A stretch of 64,000 bases of DNA from Guptibacillus spartinae (GCF_028610625.1 NZ_JAQQWU010000003.1:375380-439379), one strand, 5' to 3'. Positions 33,498 to 42,041 are shown, counted from the first letter of the stretch. Numbers and translations are program-made. The notes: generated by a model from the letters alone, not told the origin.

Positions 33498-34259
33498 ATG
33501 TATCAAGAAGAAAGAATGCTTGCTATTCTAGATTATTTGAAACAAAATGAACGAATTTCAGTAGAGCGCATTTGCGAATTATTTCACGTATCGAGGGATA
33601 CAGCTCGACGTGATTTAGTAAAGCTTGAAGAAGAAGGAGCGGTCACGAGGACAAGGGGTGGCGCTGTACTTCCTGAATTACGTCATGAGATCCAGTCTTA
33701 TCACGATCGGCTGAAAGTCGTTTCCGAAGAAAAACAGCGAATCGGAAAAATGGCATCAAATTATATCAATCCAGGAGATGTCGTCATTCTTGATGCATCA
33801 ACGACGGTTCAAGCATGTGCCGAATTTCTTATGGAAAAGCAAGCGACTGTAATTACAAATTCCATTCACCAAGCGGACATTCTATCGAATGGAAACCAGC
33901 TTGATATTCATCTTCTCGGCGGGAAACTAGAGAAAGACCACCGCTTTCTTTATGGATCTGCAGTCGTCGAAAAAGTAGGCTCTTATAATGCAGATATTGC
34001 TTTTATTGGTGTCATTGGCATATCAGATAAGGGATTAACGATTGCTCATGAAGAAGACGGCATGGTGAAAAGAAAGATGATTGAACAATCTCAATATGTG
34101 ATCGCACTTGCTGATAATTCAAAGTTTTATCGTTCTGAATTTTTTACATTTGCTCAACTTGAAGACATTGATTTGATTATCACGGACAAGCTTCCAGAGG
34201 AGAATATACAAGCAATGCTTCACAAACATCAGGTTAAGCTTGTTGTTGCAGAAGAGTAG
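33498..34259 (+). CDS. DeoR family transcriptional regulator, orphan
   Basis: 253 aa. N-terminal helix-turn-helix RISVERICELFHVSRDTARRDLVKLEEEGAVTRTRGGAVL, then a C-terminal DeoRC sugar-phosphate sensor (about 75-235, with DASTTVQACAEFL, TNSIHQA and ADNSKFYRSEF). Members typically bind a phosphorylated sugar or polyol. It has its own promoter with a dyad and a terminator after it, so no target gene is adjacent; autoregulation is likely. GlcR-like or other sugar regulators are alternatives. Confidence 0.9.
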   Translation: MYQEERMLAILDYLKQNERISVERICELFHVSRDTARRDLVKLEEEGAVTRTRGGAVLPELRHEIQSYHDRLKVVSEEKQRIGKMASNYINPGDVVILDASTTVQACAEFLMEKQATVITNSIHQADILSNGNQLDIHLLGGKLEKDHRFLYGSAVVEKVGSYNADIAFIGVIGISDKGLTIAHEEDGMVKRKMIEQSQYVIALADNSKFYRSEFFTFAQLEDIDLIITDKLPEENIQAMLHKHQVKLVVAEE

Positions 34260-34302
34260 TTTTTCTGTAACAACCTTAAAATACAGCTTATAGGGATCAA
34301 AG

Positions 34303-34346
34303 AAACGGACTGGCGTAACCAATTGGGCGTGACAGTCCGTTTTTTT
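34303..34346 (+). terminator. Intrinsic terminator
   Basis: Stem AAACGGACTG / CAGTCCGTTT with a 20-nt loop, then a T run. Confidence 0.8.
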
Positions 34347-34422
34347 GTTTGCAAAAAGGGTAACAACTAATAGCAGACAAGCAAAATAATTGGTCTACCC
34401 CTTTTCTTTTGATAAGATCAAC

Positions 34423-34441
34423 TGTAATGATTATTTTTACA
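34423..34441 (+). promoter_or_regulatory. TGTAA-N9-TTACA operator before the LLM oxidoreductase
   Basis: TGTAATGATTATTTTTACA. It lies just downstream of TTGGTC-N17-TAAGAT (34390-34418), i.e. about where transcription would start, and 19 bp before the gene's start codon. Shared with sites at 35475 and 36975. Confidence 0.6.
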
Positions 34442-34459
34442 TTAAAGGAGCGGCTAAAT

Positions 34460-35464
34460 ATGAAATTAAGTGTACTTGATCAATCACCTGTTTCAAGAGG
34501 CAATACGCCAACTGAAGCACTTAGAGAAACAACGACACTTGCGAAAGAAACAGAAAAGTTAGGGTATCACCGTTTTTGGGTATCGGAACATCATAGTACG
34601 AAGAGTCTTGCAGGATCTAGTCCGGAAGTCTTGATCTCTCACCTTGCAGCAAATACGGAGCGCATGCGGATCGGTTCTGGTGGGGTACTGTTACCTCATT
34701 ATAGTCCTTATAAGGTTGCGGAAAACTTCCGCATGCTTGAGACATTAAATCCAAATCGAATTGATATTGGTCTTGGACGTGCTCCTGGGGGAATGCCGAA
34801 TGTTACAAAGGCACTTGCTGGGGGTAACAGTATGGGGATGGACAGTTATTTAGAGCAGGTTAATGAATTGGCTGCTTATTTAAAAGGGGAAGACCCTGAT
34901 CGAATGAACGTACGCGCAACGCCACTTGGCAGTACGACACCTGAAATGTGGCTGTTAGGTTCAAGTGGGGCAAGTGGGATGATGGCGGCCCAACGTGGAC
35001 TTGGATTTACATTTGCCCATTTCATTAACGGTTATGGTGGAACAAATGTGGTTGACAAATACCGCTCTCGTTTTGTACCATCTGAATTTAACGAAACGCC
35101 TAAAACAAACGTGGCAATCTTTGTAATTTGCGGGGAAACAGAAGAAGAAGCAGAATATCTAGCCTCAAGTTTGGATTTATCAATCTTATTAATTGAACAA
35201 GGAAAATCGGGAGACGGGTTTCCTTCCCCCGATGAAGCGCGTCGCTTTCCTTATACCGTGTTTGATAAAGAACGGATTCGGGAAAACAGAAAAAGAATGA
35301 TCGTAGGTAATCCGACTCAGGTTAAACAACAAATAGAAGAATTAGCCGATCAATACCAAACGGATGAAGTGATCATTAACACCATTACACATGATTTTCA
35401 AGCACGACTGAAGTCATATCAATTACTTGCAGAAGCATTCCATTTAAATGATAGTGTCTCTTGA
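34460..35464 (+). CDS. LLM-class flavin-dependent oxidoreductase
   Basis: 334 aa luciferase-like monooxygenase. MKLSVLDQSPVSRGNTPTEALRETT, then FWVSEHHSTKSLAGSSPEVLISHLAA and GLGRAPGG are the pattern of the YceB/LuxAB-like group, which may act on small aliphatic substrates with reduced FMN. ATG at 34460 follows AAAGGAG; the in-frame upstream ATG at 34409 would cross the promoter. It is the first gene of a putative Rrf2-type regulon; the next promoter overlaps its stop codon. Confidence 0.9.
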   Translation: MKLSVLDQSPVSRGNTPTEALRETTTLAKETEKLGYHRFWVSEHHSTKSLAGSSPEVLISHLAANTERMRIGSGGVLLPHYSPYKVAENFRMLETLNPNRIDIGLGRAPGGMPNVTKALAGGNSMGMDSYLEQVNELAAYLKGEDPDRMNVRATPLGSTTPEMWLLGSSGASGMMAAQRGLGFTFAHFINGYGGTNVVDKYRSRFVPSEFNETPKTNVAIFVICGETEEEAEYLASSLDLSILLIEQGKSGDGFPSPDEARRFPYTVFDKERIRENRKRMIVGNPTQVKQQIEELADQYQTDEVIINTITHDFQARLKSYQLLAEAFHLNDSVS

Positions 35465-35493
35465 CAAAATGAACTGTAATAATTAAAATTACA
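35461..35493 (+). promoter_or_regulatory. Promoter with TGTAA-N9-TTACA operator
   Basis: Perfect TTGACA (35461-35466), 17-bp spacer, TAAAAT (35484-35489). The 19-bp palindrome TGTAATAATTAAAATTACA (35475-35493) covers the spacer end and the -10, an ideal repressor position. It drives the IDEAL-domain gene and probably the Rrf2 gene. Confidence 0.75.
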
Positions 35494-35549
35494 CTATACC
35501 TTGACTCAGTTGGAACACAAACTAGTCTTCCAAATAAGGAGGTAAAATG

Positions 35550-35900
35550 ATGATGAATCAACTACATCAACAAACACAATACCAAAAAGGTGAATGGGTA
35601 AAAGGAAAGTCAGTGCATGATGAACTCATTCATGGTTACGTAGAATCTGTTAATAATTATCTTGGGACCATTAAAGTATTCGTTCTAGAATGTGATAACC
35701 CTGAAACTGTTGGAAAAGTAATTGAAACTTTCCAGAATCGTATTTCACAGCTGGAAGAACCTGATTTTGAACAGGATGAATCCTTCTTGCTAAATCTTAT
35801 TGAAGTTGCCTTGATTACAAAAGACAAAGAGTGGTTCATGGAACTGACAGCACAGCTAAATGAACTTCGTAACGAGTCGGAGGAAGTCATTTCCTGTTAA
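35550..35900 (+). CDS. IDEAL-domain protein
   Basis: 116 aa. The C-terminal FLLNLIEVALITKDKEWFMELTAQLNEL matches the IDEAL domain (a short helix found in Bacillus regulatory and unknown proteins). The N-terminal part, with KGEWVKGKSVHDELIHGYVESVN, looks like a small beta-rich module. Ends with a single Cys (VISC). Three consecutive ATG codons follow AAGGAGGT; the middle one has the best spacing. It is co-transcribed with the Rrf2 regulator 70 bp downstream. Function is unknown. Confidence 0.75.
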   Translation: MMNQLHQQTQYQKGEWVKGKSVHDELIHGYVESVNNYLGTIKVFVLECDNPETVGKVIETFQNRISQLEEPDFEQDESFLLNLIEVALITKDKEWFMELTAQLNELRNESEEVISC

Positions 35901-35970
35901 AATTTTCTTGCCAGCAATAAAAGAAATGCGATAGGATGGAAGTGGAAGAAAGTGTTGGGAGGCGCTGCAA

Positions 35971-36387
35971 TTGAATAGTGATTTTACTCTCGCCGTACAC
36001 AGTCTGGCTTTACTCGCGATTAAGCCAGGACAGATGGCAACAAGTGATTATCTTGCCGGAAGTGCTTCGGTCCATCCCGTTCGTATGAGGAAAATTCTTA
36101 GTTTACTCAAGAAAAACGGTTATATCGTTTCAAAAGAAGGGGCCGGTGGTGGTTTTACGTTATCTTGCCAGGTGGAAGAAGTAACGCTTGATAAGATCTA
36201 TAACCTAACATCTATTGGCGCACTTCAACCAAGGTGTCCTGATTCAAATCAGTATTGCCTTGTTGGAGCGAACTTAGCAAATGTACTTGGCGATATTTTT
36301 ACAGATGCTGAGAATCATTTAACAGCATTCTTGAAACAATATACGATCCGTGATATTATCCAAAGCCTGAAGCAAAAACAATTATAA
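35971..36387 (+). CDS. Rrf2 family transcriptional regulator
   Basis: 138 aa. N-terminal winged helix (FTLAVHSLALLAIKPG...ATSDYLAGSASVHPVRMRKILSLLKKNGYIVSKEGAGGGFTLS) is the Rrf2 signature. Two cysteines, in LQPRCPDSNQYCLVG (about residues 92 and 99), sit where Rrf2 proteins often bind an Fe-S cluster or sense redox; a third Cys lies in LSCQ. It is closest to the YwnA/SaiR-type group by feel. TTG start behind GGGAGG. It is the natural candidate to bind the TGTAA-N9-TTACA sites around it. Confidence 0.9.
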   Translation: MNSDFTLAVHSLALLAIKPGQMATSDYLAGSASVHPVRMRKILSLLKKNGYIVSKEGAGGGFTLSCQVEEVTLDKIYNLTSIGALQPRCPDSNQYCLVGANLANVLGDIFTDAENHLTAFLKQYTIRDIIQSLKQKQL

Positions 36388-36404
36388 ATGATTGTTTTTG
36401 TTTT
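36373..36404 (+). terminator. Terminator overlapping the end of the Rrf2 gene
   Basis: Stem CAAAAACAAT / ATTGTTTTTG around the TAA stop codon, then TTTT. Confidence 0.7.
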
Positions 36405-36407
36405 ATA

Positions 36408-36421
36408 TTGTAACTGTAACA
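36408..36421 (+). promoter_or_regulatory. Degenerate AACTGTAA site before the cNMP-domain gene
   Basis: TTGTAACTGTAACA contains the AACTGTAA core found in the three complete operators, here as a direct repeat TGTAAC-TGTAAC without the TTACA half. Confidence 0.35.
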
Positions 36422-36457
36422 AAAAATATTTCAATAACCTATTGGGGGTGAGCAGAC

Positions 36458-36955
36458 ATGAGTACTAGTCTGGTGGCAAGAAACGAAAGTAAGTTTAATA
36501 TCAAAGATTGGAATCGATTAGAAAGATCTGGTCAGCTAATTAAGCGAAACAAAGGTAGATTTTTGATTAAACCAGAGCATACGAATCGTGACGTTTACAT
36601 TATTAAAAGTGGAAGCATCGCCGTTTATCATGCTGATAATATGGAAGAACCGCTTGCCGTTCTTACGGGCCAAGATGTGTTAGGAAACCGTTCGATTTTT
36701 GTCCATCAAAATTTGTATGCTAAAACGGTAACTGATGTTGAGCTCATTCAATTAGACCAAACGGCTTACCGAGCACTTTATCTAGCTTATCCAGAATTAG
36801 CAATCAAGTTAACTGCTGAATTGTCTAAGCTTAAACTAACTCTTGATTTCCCAGAACGAAAAGCACCTTCACTCTTACAACAGGTGAAGAGTGGGGTTCA
36901 AAGCTGGGTAAATAAAAACAATGGCAAGAAGGGCAGATACTGCCACAACTGCTAA
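36458..36955 (+). CDS. Cyclic nucleotide-binding-like domain protein without HTH
   Basis: 165 aa. A cupin-like cNMP-binding domain covers about residues 20-125 (GRFLIKPEHTNRDVYIIKSGSIAVYH...LAVLTGQDVLGNRSIFV...AKTVTDVELIQLD). In Crp/Fnr regulators a DNA-binding domain would follow, but here the chain ends after one more helix (YPELAIKLTAELSKLKL) and a short basic tail with GRYCHNC, a CxxC at the extreme C-terminus. It cannot bind DNA in the usual Crp way. It may be a ligand or redox sensor acting on a partner protein. Confidence 0.75.
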   Translation: MSTSLVARNESKFNIKDWNRLERSGQLIKRNKGRFLIKPEHTNRDVYIIKSGSIAVYHADNMEEPLAVLTGQDVLGNRSIFVHQNLYAKTVTDVELIQLDQTAYRALYLAYPELAIKLTAELSKLKLTLDFPERKAPSLLQQVKSGVQSWVNKNNGKKGRYCHNC

Positions 36956-36974
36956 TAAATTTCTGTTTTCTAAC

Positions 36975-37000
36975 TGTAATTATTTGTGTTACTGTATAAT
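36975..37000 (+). promoter_or_regulatory. TGTAA-N9-TTACT operator and -10 of the nitroreductase gene
   Basis: TGTAATTATTTGTGTTACT (36975-36993) has the same spacing as the two upstream sites with one end mismatch. TATAAT follows at 36995-37000. Confidence 0.6.
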
Positions 37001-37061
37001 AGATGAAAAAAGATAGGATTAACATAGAGAGAATTTCAATGGATTAAAGGAGAGAAATGAA

Positions 37062-37697
37062 ATGTCAGTAAGTGTAAAAGAAAATCAGAGTGTATTAGAC
37101 GTGATGAAAGACCGACATTCTGTTAGAAAGTTTGAAAAAGGCGTCAAAATTCCTGAAGATGAGATGAATGAAATTCTAAATGCTACAATTGAAGCTCCTT
37201 CTTCATGGAATCTTCAGCATTGGAAGTTTCTTGTCATTGAAAGTGACGAGCAGAAAGAAAAGCTTCTTCCAATCGCCTTTAACCAACAACAAATCGTGGA
37301 TAGCTCAGCTACCATTGTCATCCTTGGTGACATGGAAGCTAATCTACACGCAGAAGAAATTTACGGACAAGCTGTCGAATTAGGTTTTATGGATAATGCT
37401 GTAAAGGAAACGCTTGTTGGTCAAATTAACGGTGCATATGAACGTGAAGGTTTTGCGTTAAGTGAAGCGATCAAAAATAGTTCATTGGCAGCGATGCAGC
37501 TGATGCTTGCTGCAAAAGCAAAAGATTATGACACCGTTGCAATGGGTGGGTTTAATCCGGTAGCACTTGTTGAAGAGTTCAACATTCCTACGCGCTATGT
37601 TCCTACAATGCTTATTTCTGTGGGGAAAGCGGCTGTTGAAGCACATGGAACAGCTCGTTTCCCACTTGAGCGCGTCGTTATAAAAGAAAGTTTCTAA
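37062..37697 (+). CDS. Nitroreductase family protein (MhqN/YodC-like)
   Basis: 211 aa FMN nitroreductase. Motifs: MKDRHSVRKFEKGVKIPEDEM, EAPSSWNLQHWKFLVI, and the C-terminal YDTVAMGGFNPVALVEEF. MhqN and YodC of B. subtilis are induced by quinones and electrophiles, so detoxification of such compounds fits. AAAGGAGAGAAATGAA precedes the ATG. It is the third gene with the TGTAA-N9-TTAC operator. Terminator follows. Confidence 0.9.
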   Translation: MSVSVKENQSVLDVMKDRHSVRKFEKGVKIPEDEMNEILNATIEAPSSWNLQHWKFLVIESDEQKEKLLPIAFNQQQIVDSSATIVILGDMEANLHAEEIYGQAVELGFMDNAVKETLVGQINGAYEREGFALSEAIKNSSLAAMQLMLAAKAKDYDTVAMGGFNPVALVEEFNIPTRYVPTMLISVGKAAVEAHGTARFPLERVVIKESF

Positions 37698-37709
37698 TGG
37701 TAGATCTCG

Positions 37710-37742
37710 AAAAAGGAAGGGCAACTTGCCCTTCCTTTTTCT
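37710..37742 (+). terminator. Intrinsic terminator
   Basis: Perfect 15-bp stem AAAAAGGAAGGGCAA / TTGCCCTTCCTTTTT with a minimal loop. Confidence 0.88.
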
Positions 37743-37855
37743 ATTGGGGCCCCTTCTATCATCAAATAAAAAGGATTCATCTAAAATACGAATCCAAATT
37801 CATGATTTTGTAGAGGAAGACGGTATACTAGAAAGAGAGAATAAGGGGGGATCAC

Positions 37856-39610
37856 ATGGCACAGGTAGTTGAACAAGAGAAAAAGATGAACTGGCGTGGA
37901 CTTTCAAAGCTAATCCGAGATACTAACCCGTCGAAACCTCTTGTAGCAGTAGCAATTGCAATGAGTATGATCGGAACGATCGCTGGATTAATTGTTCCAT
38001 TTTTTACGAAAAACTTAGTGGATCAGCTTTCGGGTAGCACACTTTCATCAGGGGTTATTACGTTATTAATTGCTGCGTTTATCGTTCAAGCGATTTTTTC
38101 AGGATTATCCATGTATCTGCTTTTATATATAGGCGAAACGGTGGTCGCCCGCTTAAGAGAGCGATTAATGAAGAAAGTACTTTCTCTTCAAATTCCGTAC
38201 TTTGACCATAATCGTGTGGGAGATACGACAAGTCGGATTGTCAATGATACAGGAGTTATAAAGGACCTCGTATCAAATCATTTGATTAGTTTATTAACGA
38301 GCACCCTCTCCATTGTCGGTTCAATCGGAATATTGCTTTATTTAGATTGGAAATTAACGGCGATCTTACTTGCAGTGGTGCCAATTATGATGATTGGGAT
38401 CCGCTTTATCGGAAAACGAATGTATAAAGTATCAAAAGGTTTGCAGGAAGAAACGGCTAAATTTACTGCTACGATTACTCAAGTGTTATCAGAAGTTCGT
38501 CTTGTTAAATTCTCTATGGCTGAGAATGTGGAAGAGGAGAATGGAAAGAACGGGATAAAAAATGTTTTTAGCTATAGTATGAAGGAAGCGAAAATCTATG
38601 CGCTTCTCATGCCTCTCATGACCTTGTTATTGATGGGGGTACTGGTCGTTATTGTGGGGTATGGCGGCGTACGCGTGTCGACTGGTGAATTAACGGCAGG
38701 AGAACTCGTTGCCTTCCTTTTATACTTGTTTCAGATTATTATCCCGTTTAGTTCCATGGCGCGTTTTTTAACAGCTATACAAAAAGCAATGGGAGCAACT
38801 GAACGACTTCAATTCTTACTTGATCATGATAGTGAAGAGCGTTCAAATGGTGACGAAGTGGAAAACCCAGCACAAGTTCTTTCATTTAAGAATGTTGAAT
38901 TTTCATATGGGAAAGAATTGGTTTTGAAAAAAGCTTCATTTGACGTTCCACCTGGTAAGGTAACAGCGATTGTTGGCCCTAGCGGTAGCGGGAAAACAAC
39001 GACTTTTTCCTTGATTGAACGCTTTTATCAGGCGCAAGCAGGAGAAATCACCCTTGGGGGGAAAGACATCTCTGATTTTTCCCTTGTTTCATGGCGAAAG
39101 CAAATAGGGTATGTTTCTCAAGAAAGTCCGTTGATTGCAGGGACAATTAAAGAGAATATTGTATATGGCTTAGAAGAAGAAGTTTCGGTTCAAGCTATTG
39201 AAGCTGCAGCTAGTCAAGCATATGCCCTTCCTTTTATCAAGGATCTTCCTAACGGGCTTGATACTGAAATCGGAGAAAGAGGGATCAAGCTTTCAGGTGG
39301 TCAACGACAGCGTATTGCGATTGCTCGCGCGATTGTACGAAATCCCACGATTCTTTTGTTAGATGAAGCGACGTCAAGTCTTGATAGTACCTCAGAAGTT
39401 CAAGTGCAACGTGCTTTGAACAATTTAATGAAAGATCGAACGACAATTGTGATTGCTCATCGTCTTTCAACGGTAGTTCATGCAGATCAAATTTTGGTTA
39501 TGGAAAATGGGAGAGTATCCGCACAAGGTACACATGAAGAATTGTTTATGAAAAGCGATCTCTATAAGGAGCTCGCGCAACAACAATTTCAAATGGAAGA
39601 AAGCTCATAA
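37856..39610 (+). CDS. bmrA: BmrA-like multidrug ABC half-transporter
   Basis: 584 aa homodimeric exporter, six-helix transmembrane domain (about 25-320) then ATPase domain. Walker A GPSGSGKTT, Q loop YVSQESPLIAGT, signature LSGGQRQR, Walker B ILLLDEAT, H loop IAHRLS. The N-terminal RDTNPS and the GELTAGELVAFLLYLFQIIIP block closely match B. subtilis BmrA (YvcC), which exports hydrophobic drugs such as cervimycin or Hoechst dye. GGGGGGATCAC precedes the ATG. Monocistronic, terminator at 39612. Confidence 0.93.
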   Translation: MAQVVEQEKKMNWRGLSKLIRDTNPSKPLVAVAIAMSMIGTIAGLIVPFFTKNLVDQLSGSTLSSGVITLLIAAFIVQAIFSGLSMYLLLYIGETVVARLRERLMKKVLSLQIPYFDHNRVGDTTSRIVNDTGVIKDLVSNHLISLLTSTLSIVGSIGILLYLDWKLTAILLAVVPIMMIGIRFIGKRMYKVSKGLQEETAKFTATITQVLSEVRLVKFSMAENVEEENGKNGIKNVFSYSMKEAKIYALLMPLMTLLLMGVLVVIVGYGGVRVSTGELTAGELVAFLLYLFQIIIPFSSMARFLTAIQKAMGATERLQFLLDHDSEERSNGDEVENPAQVLSFKNVEFSYGKELVLKKASFDVPPGKVTAIVGPSGSGKTTTFSLIERFYQAQAGEITLGGKDISDFSLVSWRKQIGYVSQESPLIAGTIKENIVYGLEEEVSVQAIEAAASQAYALPFIKDLPNGLDTEIGERGIKLSGGQRQRIAIARAIVRNPTILLLDEATSSLDSTSEVQVQRALNNLMKDRTTIVIAHRLSTVVHADQILVMENGRVSAQGTHEELFMKSDLYKELAQQQFQMEESS

Positions 39611-39611
39611 G

Positions 39612-39645
39612 AAAAGGTGTCGGGTAATGTCCCGACACCTTTTTA
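39612..39645. terminator. Bidirectional terminator
   Basis: Stem AAAGGTGTCGGG / CCCGACACCTTT with a 6-nt loop between convergent genes. Confidence 0.88.
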
Positions 39646-39653
39646 CACACATT

Positions 39654-41006
39654 TTAATTTGATACTCCTGTAGAATGTGCTTCACGTTTTTCTTCTTTGA
39701 CTTTGTCTAGGAAGCGCTTTGTTTCAGCAACGACAACGCCTGACAGTCCGAGTAGGCCAATTAAGTTTGGTAGTGCCATTAAACCATTGAAGATGTCTGC
39801 AAGTAGCCAAACAACATTCAGTTTTAAAGTTGTTCCTACAAAAACGGCTAATACGAAAACAAATCGATAATATTTAATCGATGCGTCTCCAAATAGATAC
39901 GAGAAGCATTTTTCTCCGTAATAAGACCAACCAAGAACAGTGGAATAAGCAAAAAGAATAAGTCCAATTGTCACAATGAGTGCGCCAGGAACGCCAAGAA
40001 ACTTTTCAAATGTTGCCGTTGTTAAGGCAGCTCCATTCAGGTCGCCTCCGTAAAGATCTCCCATAACGAGCGCGATTCCAGTGATGGAACAAACAACAAT
40101 CGTATCAATAAAAACCTGAGTCATTGATACTAGAGCTTGCCGTCCTGGATAATCGGTTTTCGCAGCTGCAGCAGCAATTGGAGCAGAACCAAGACCAGCT
40201 TCATTCGAGAACACCCCACGCGCCACACCGTAACGAATAACGGCACCAATCGCACCACCGGCAGCAGCTTCACCTGTAAAAGCATCTGAGAAAATAAGCG
40301 ATACAGCAGCAGGTACAAGATTAAGATTCATAAAGATAACGACTAATCCGCCAATAACATAAAATAAGGCCATAACTGGAACGAAGTAAGCTGTTACTTT
40401 ACCAATACTTTTAATCCCACCTAGAATAACCATTCCAGTGAAGAGCATAAGAACAAGACCCGTAATCCACGGCGCAATCCCAAAAGTTGCGACCGCATCA
40501 GCAACCGAGTTCGATTGCACCATATTTCCAATTCCAAACGCAGCAAATGCACCAAAGAAAGCAAAAATCATACCAAGCCATTTCATATTAAGACCCTTAT
40601 CCAGGTAATACATTGGCCCCCCTGACATTTCACCGTTTGCGTTCACCGAGCGATATTTTACCGCAAGAATGGCTTCTGCATATTTTGTCGCCATTCCAAA
40701 CAGCGCGCTGATCCACATCCAGAGGACGGCACCAGGCCCACCCACAAAAACCGCTGTTGCAACACCAGCGATATTACCTGTTCCAATTGTGGCAGCGAGT
40801 GCTGTCATTAACGCCTGAAAGTGTGAGATATCTCCTTCAGATGTTTTGTCTTGCTTCTTCGTAAAGGCTTGCTTCAACGCGTATGGAAGCATGGTGAATT
40901 GGAGAAAACCAAGACGAATTGTGAGGTAAATCCCCGTTCCAACGAGCAAAACGAGGAGAGGCCACCCCCAAACAAATCCACTAATACTACTTAATGCTGC
41001 TTCCAA
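39654..41006 (-). CDS. Alanine/glycine:cation symporter, AgcS family
   Basis: 450 aa with about 11 membrane helices. Family blocks: ALMTALAATIGTGNIAGVATAVFVGGPGAVLWMW, GGPMYYLDKGL, GVFSNEAGLGSAPIAAAAAK, and the C-terminal WLLADIFNGLMALPNL. Couples Na+ or H+ to alanine or glycine uptake. TTG at 41006 follows AAAGGAGG; longer in-frame starts overlap it. A second AgcS paralogue lies at 48359 on the other strand. No glycine riboswitch is visible. Confidence 0.92.
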   Translation of the reverse strand: MEAALSSISGFVWGWPLLVLLVGTGIYLTIRLGFLQFTMLPYALKQAFTKKQDKTSEGDISHFQALMTALAATIGTGNIAGVATAVFVGGPGAVLWMWISALFGMATKYAEAILAVKYRSVNANGEMSGGPMYYLDKGLNMKWLGMIFAFFGAFAAFGIGNMVQSNSVADAVATFGIAPWITGLVLMLFTGMVILGGIKSIGKVTAYFVPVMALFYVIGGLVVIFMNLNLVPAAVSLIFSDAFTGEAAAGGAIGAVIRYGVARGVFSNEAGLGSAPIAAAAAKTDYPGRQALVSMTQVFIDTIVVCSITGIALVMGDLYGGDLNGAALTTATFEKFLGVPGALIVTIGLILFAYSTVLGWSYYGEKCFSYLFGDASIKYYRFVFVLAVFVGTTLKLNVVWLLADIFNGLMALPNLIGLLGLSGVVVAETKRFLDKVKEEKREAHSTGVSN

Positions 41007-41202
41007 TAAGAACTCCTCCTTTATGTATGTTAATACTAAATATTCTAACAAATTACCACAATAACCTTTATAATACAAAATAATTTTTTTCAGAAAGTTG
41101 TCGAATGATTGATAATAGCGCTTACTAATGTTCGTTCATGCACTTTGTTCGATTAAAATAAATTTCTTTTGTATGGTAGAGATAGTAGAGGAGGAATAGG
41201 AT

Positions 41203-41970
41203 ATGAAGTACTTTGATCTATCAAACAAGGTAGCTGTCGTTACGGGCGGCGGAAGAGGGATTGGAAAAGCAGCGGCTCAGGCACTCTCTGAAGCTGGTGC
41301 AAAAGTTGCTCTAATTGGACGAACGTTTTCGGTACTGAATGAAACGGCAACAGAAATAAATAATGAGACGCATGGAGAAGTTCTTCCATTTTCTTGTGAC
41401 GTTACAAAGGAAGAGCAGATAAAAGAATTAGTAACTGATATCCATCAAAAGCTAGGTTCTATTAGCATTCTCATTAACAATGCAGGGAAAACGGTACGCA
41501 AGTCCATCGAGGAATTGGAACCAGGGGAATGGGACGATGTCATGGAAACCAATGTAAAATCTGTTTATATGATGACAAGAGCTGTGCTTCCTGATTTAAA
41601 AGAACAACAGGAATCACGGATTATTAACATCGCATCCATGGCTAGTGAAGTTGGTCTGCCATTCTCCACCCCATATGGTCCAAGTAAAGCAGCAGTCGTC
41701 CAATTGTCGAAGCAGTTAGCACAAGAGCTCTCACCATTTGGTATTACCGTGAATGCAATTAGTCCCGGCTTCATCAAAACACCATTTAACGAAAAAGCGC
41801 TTGATAACCCAATTTTTTTGAATAAAATTAACAACAGTAATCCAATGCACCGTATTGGTCAGTTGGAAGAATTAATCCCTGCAGTTCTCTATCTCGCTTC
41901 ACCTTATTCTAGCTATACGACAGGGCAGAACCTTGTCATTGATGGTGGGACAACTTCTCACGCCTTTTAA
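41203..41970 (+). CDS. SDR family oxidoreductase
   Basis: 255 aa classical short-chain dehydrogenase. TGGGRGIGKAAA cofactor loop, NNAG at about residue 92, catalytic Ser (IINIASMASE), Tyr-x-x-x-Lys (YGPSKAA, about 157-161) and C-terminal TGQNLVIDGG. It resembles FabG or gluconate/3-oxoacyl reductases; substrate not evident. GAGGAGGAATAGG precedes the ATG. The leader of the MutS2-like gene begins 9 bp after its stop. Confidence 0.9.
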   Translation: MKYFDLSNKVAVVTGGGRGIGKAAAQALSEAGAKVALIGRTFSVLNETATEINNETHGEVLPFSCDVTKEEQIKELVTDIHQKLGSISILINNAGKTVRKSIEELEPGEWDDVMETNVKSVYMMTRAVLPDLKEQQESRIINIASMASEVGLPFSTPYGPSKAAVVQLSKQLAQELSPFGITVNAISPGFIKTPFNEKALDNPIFLNKINNSNPMHRIGQLEELIPAVLYLASPYSSYTTGQNLVIDGGTTSHAF

Positions 41971-41978
41971 ATGTGGGC

Positions 41979-42007
41979 TTGAAAGAAGGGAGGCCCTCCT
42001 TTATAAT
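41979..42007 (+). promoter_or_regulatory. Strong sigma-A promoter of the MutS2-like leader
   Basis: TTGAAA (41979-41984), 17-bp spacer, perfect TATAAT (42002-42007). Transcription should begin near 42014, leaving a 5' leader of about 370 nt before the gene at 42383. Confidence 0.8.
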
Positions 42008-42041
42008 AAATGTAACCTGAAAAGAAAAAGGGGAAAAGTTT

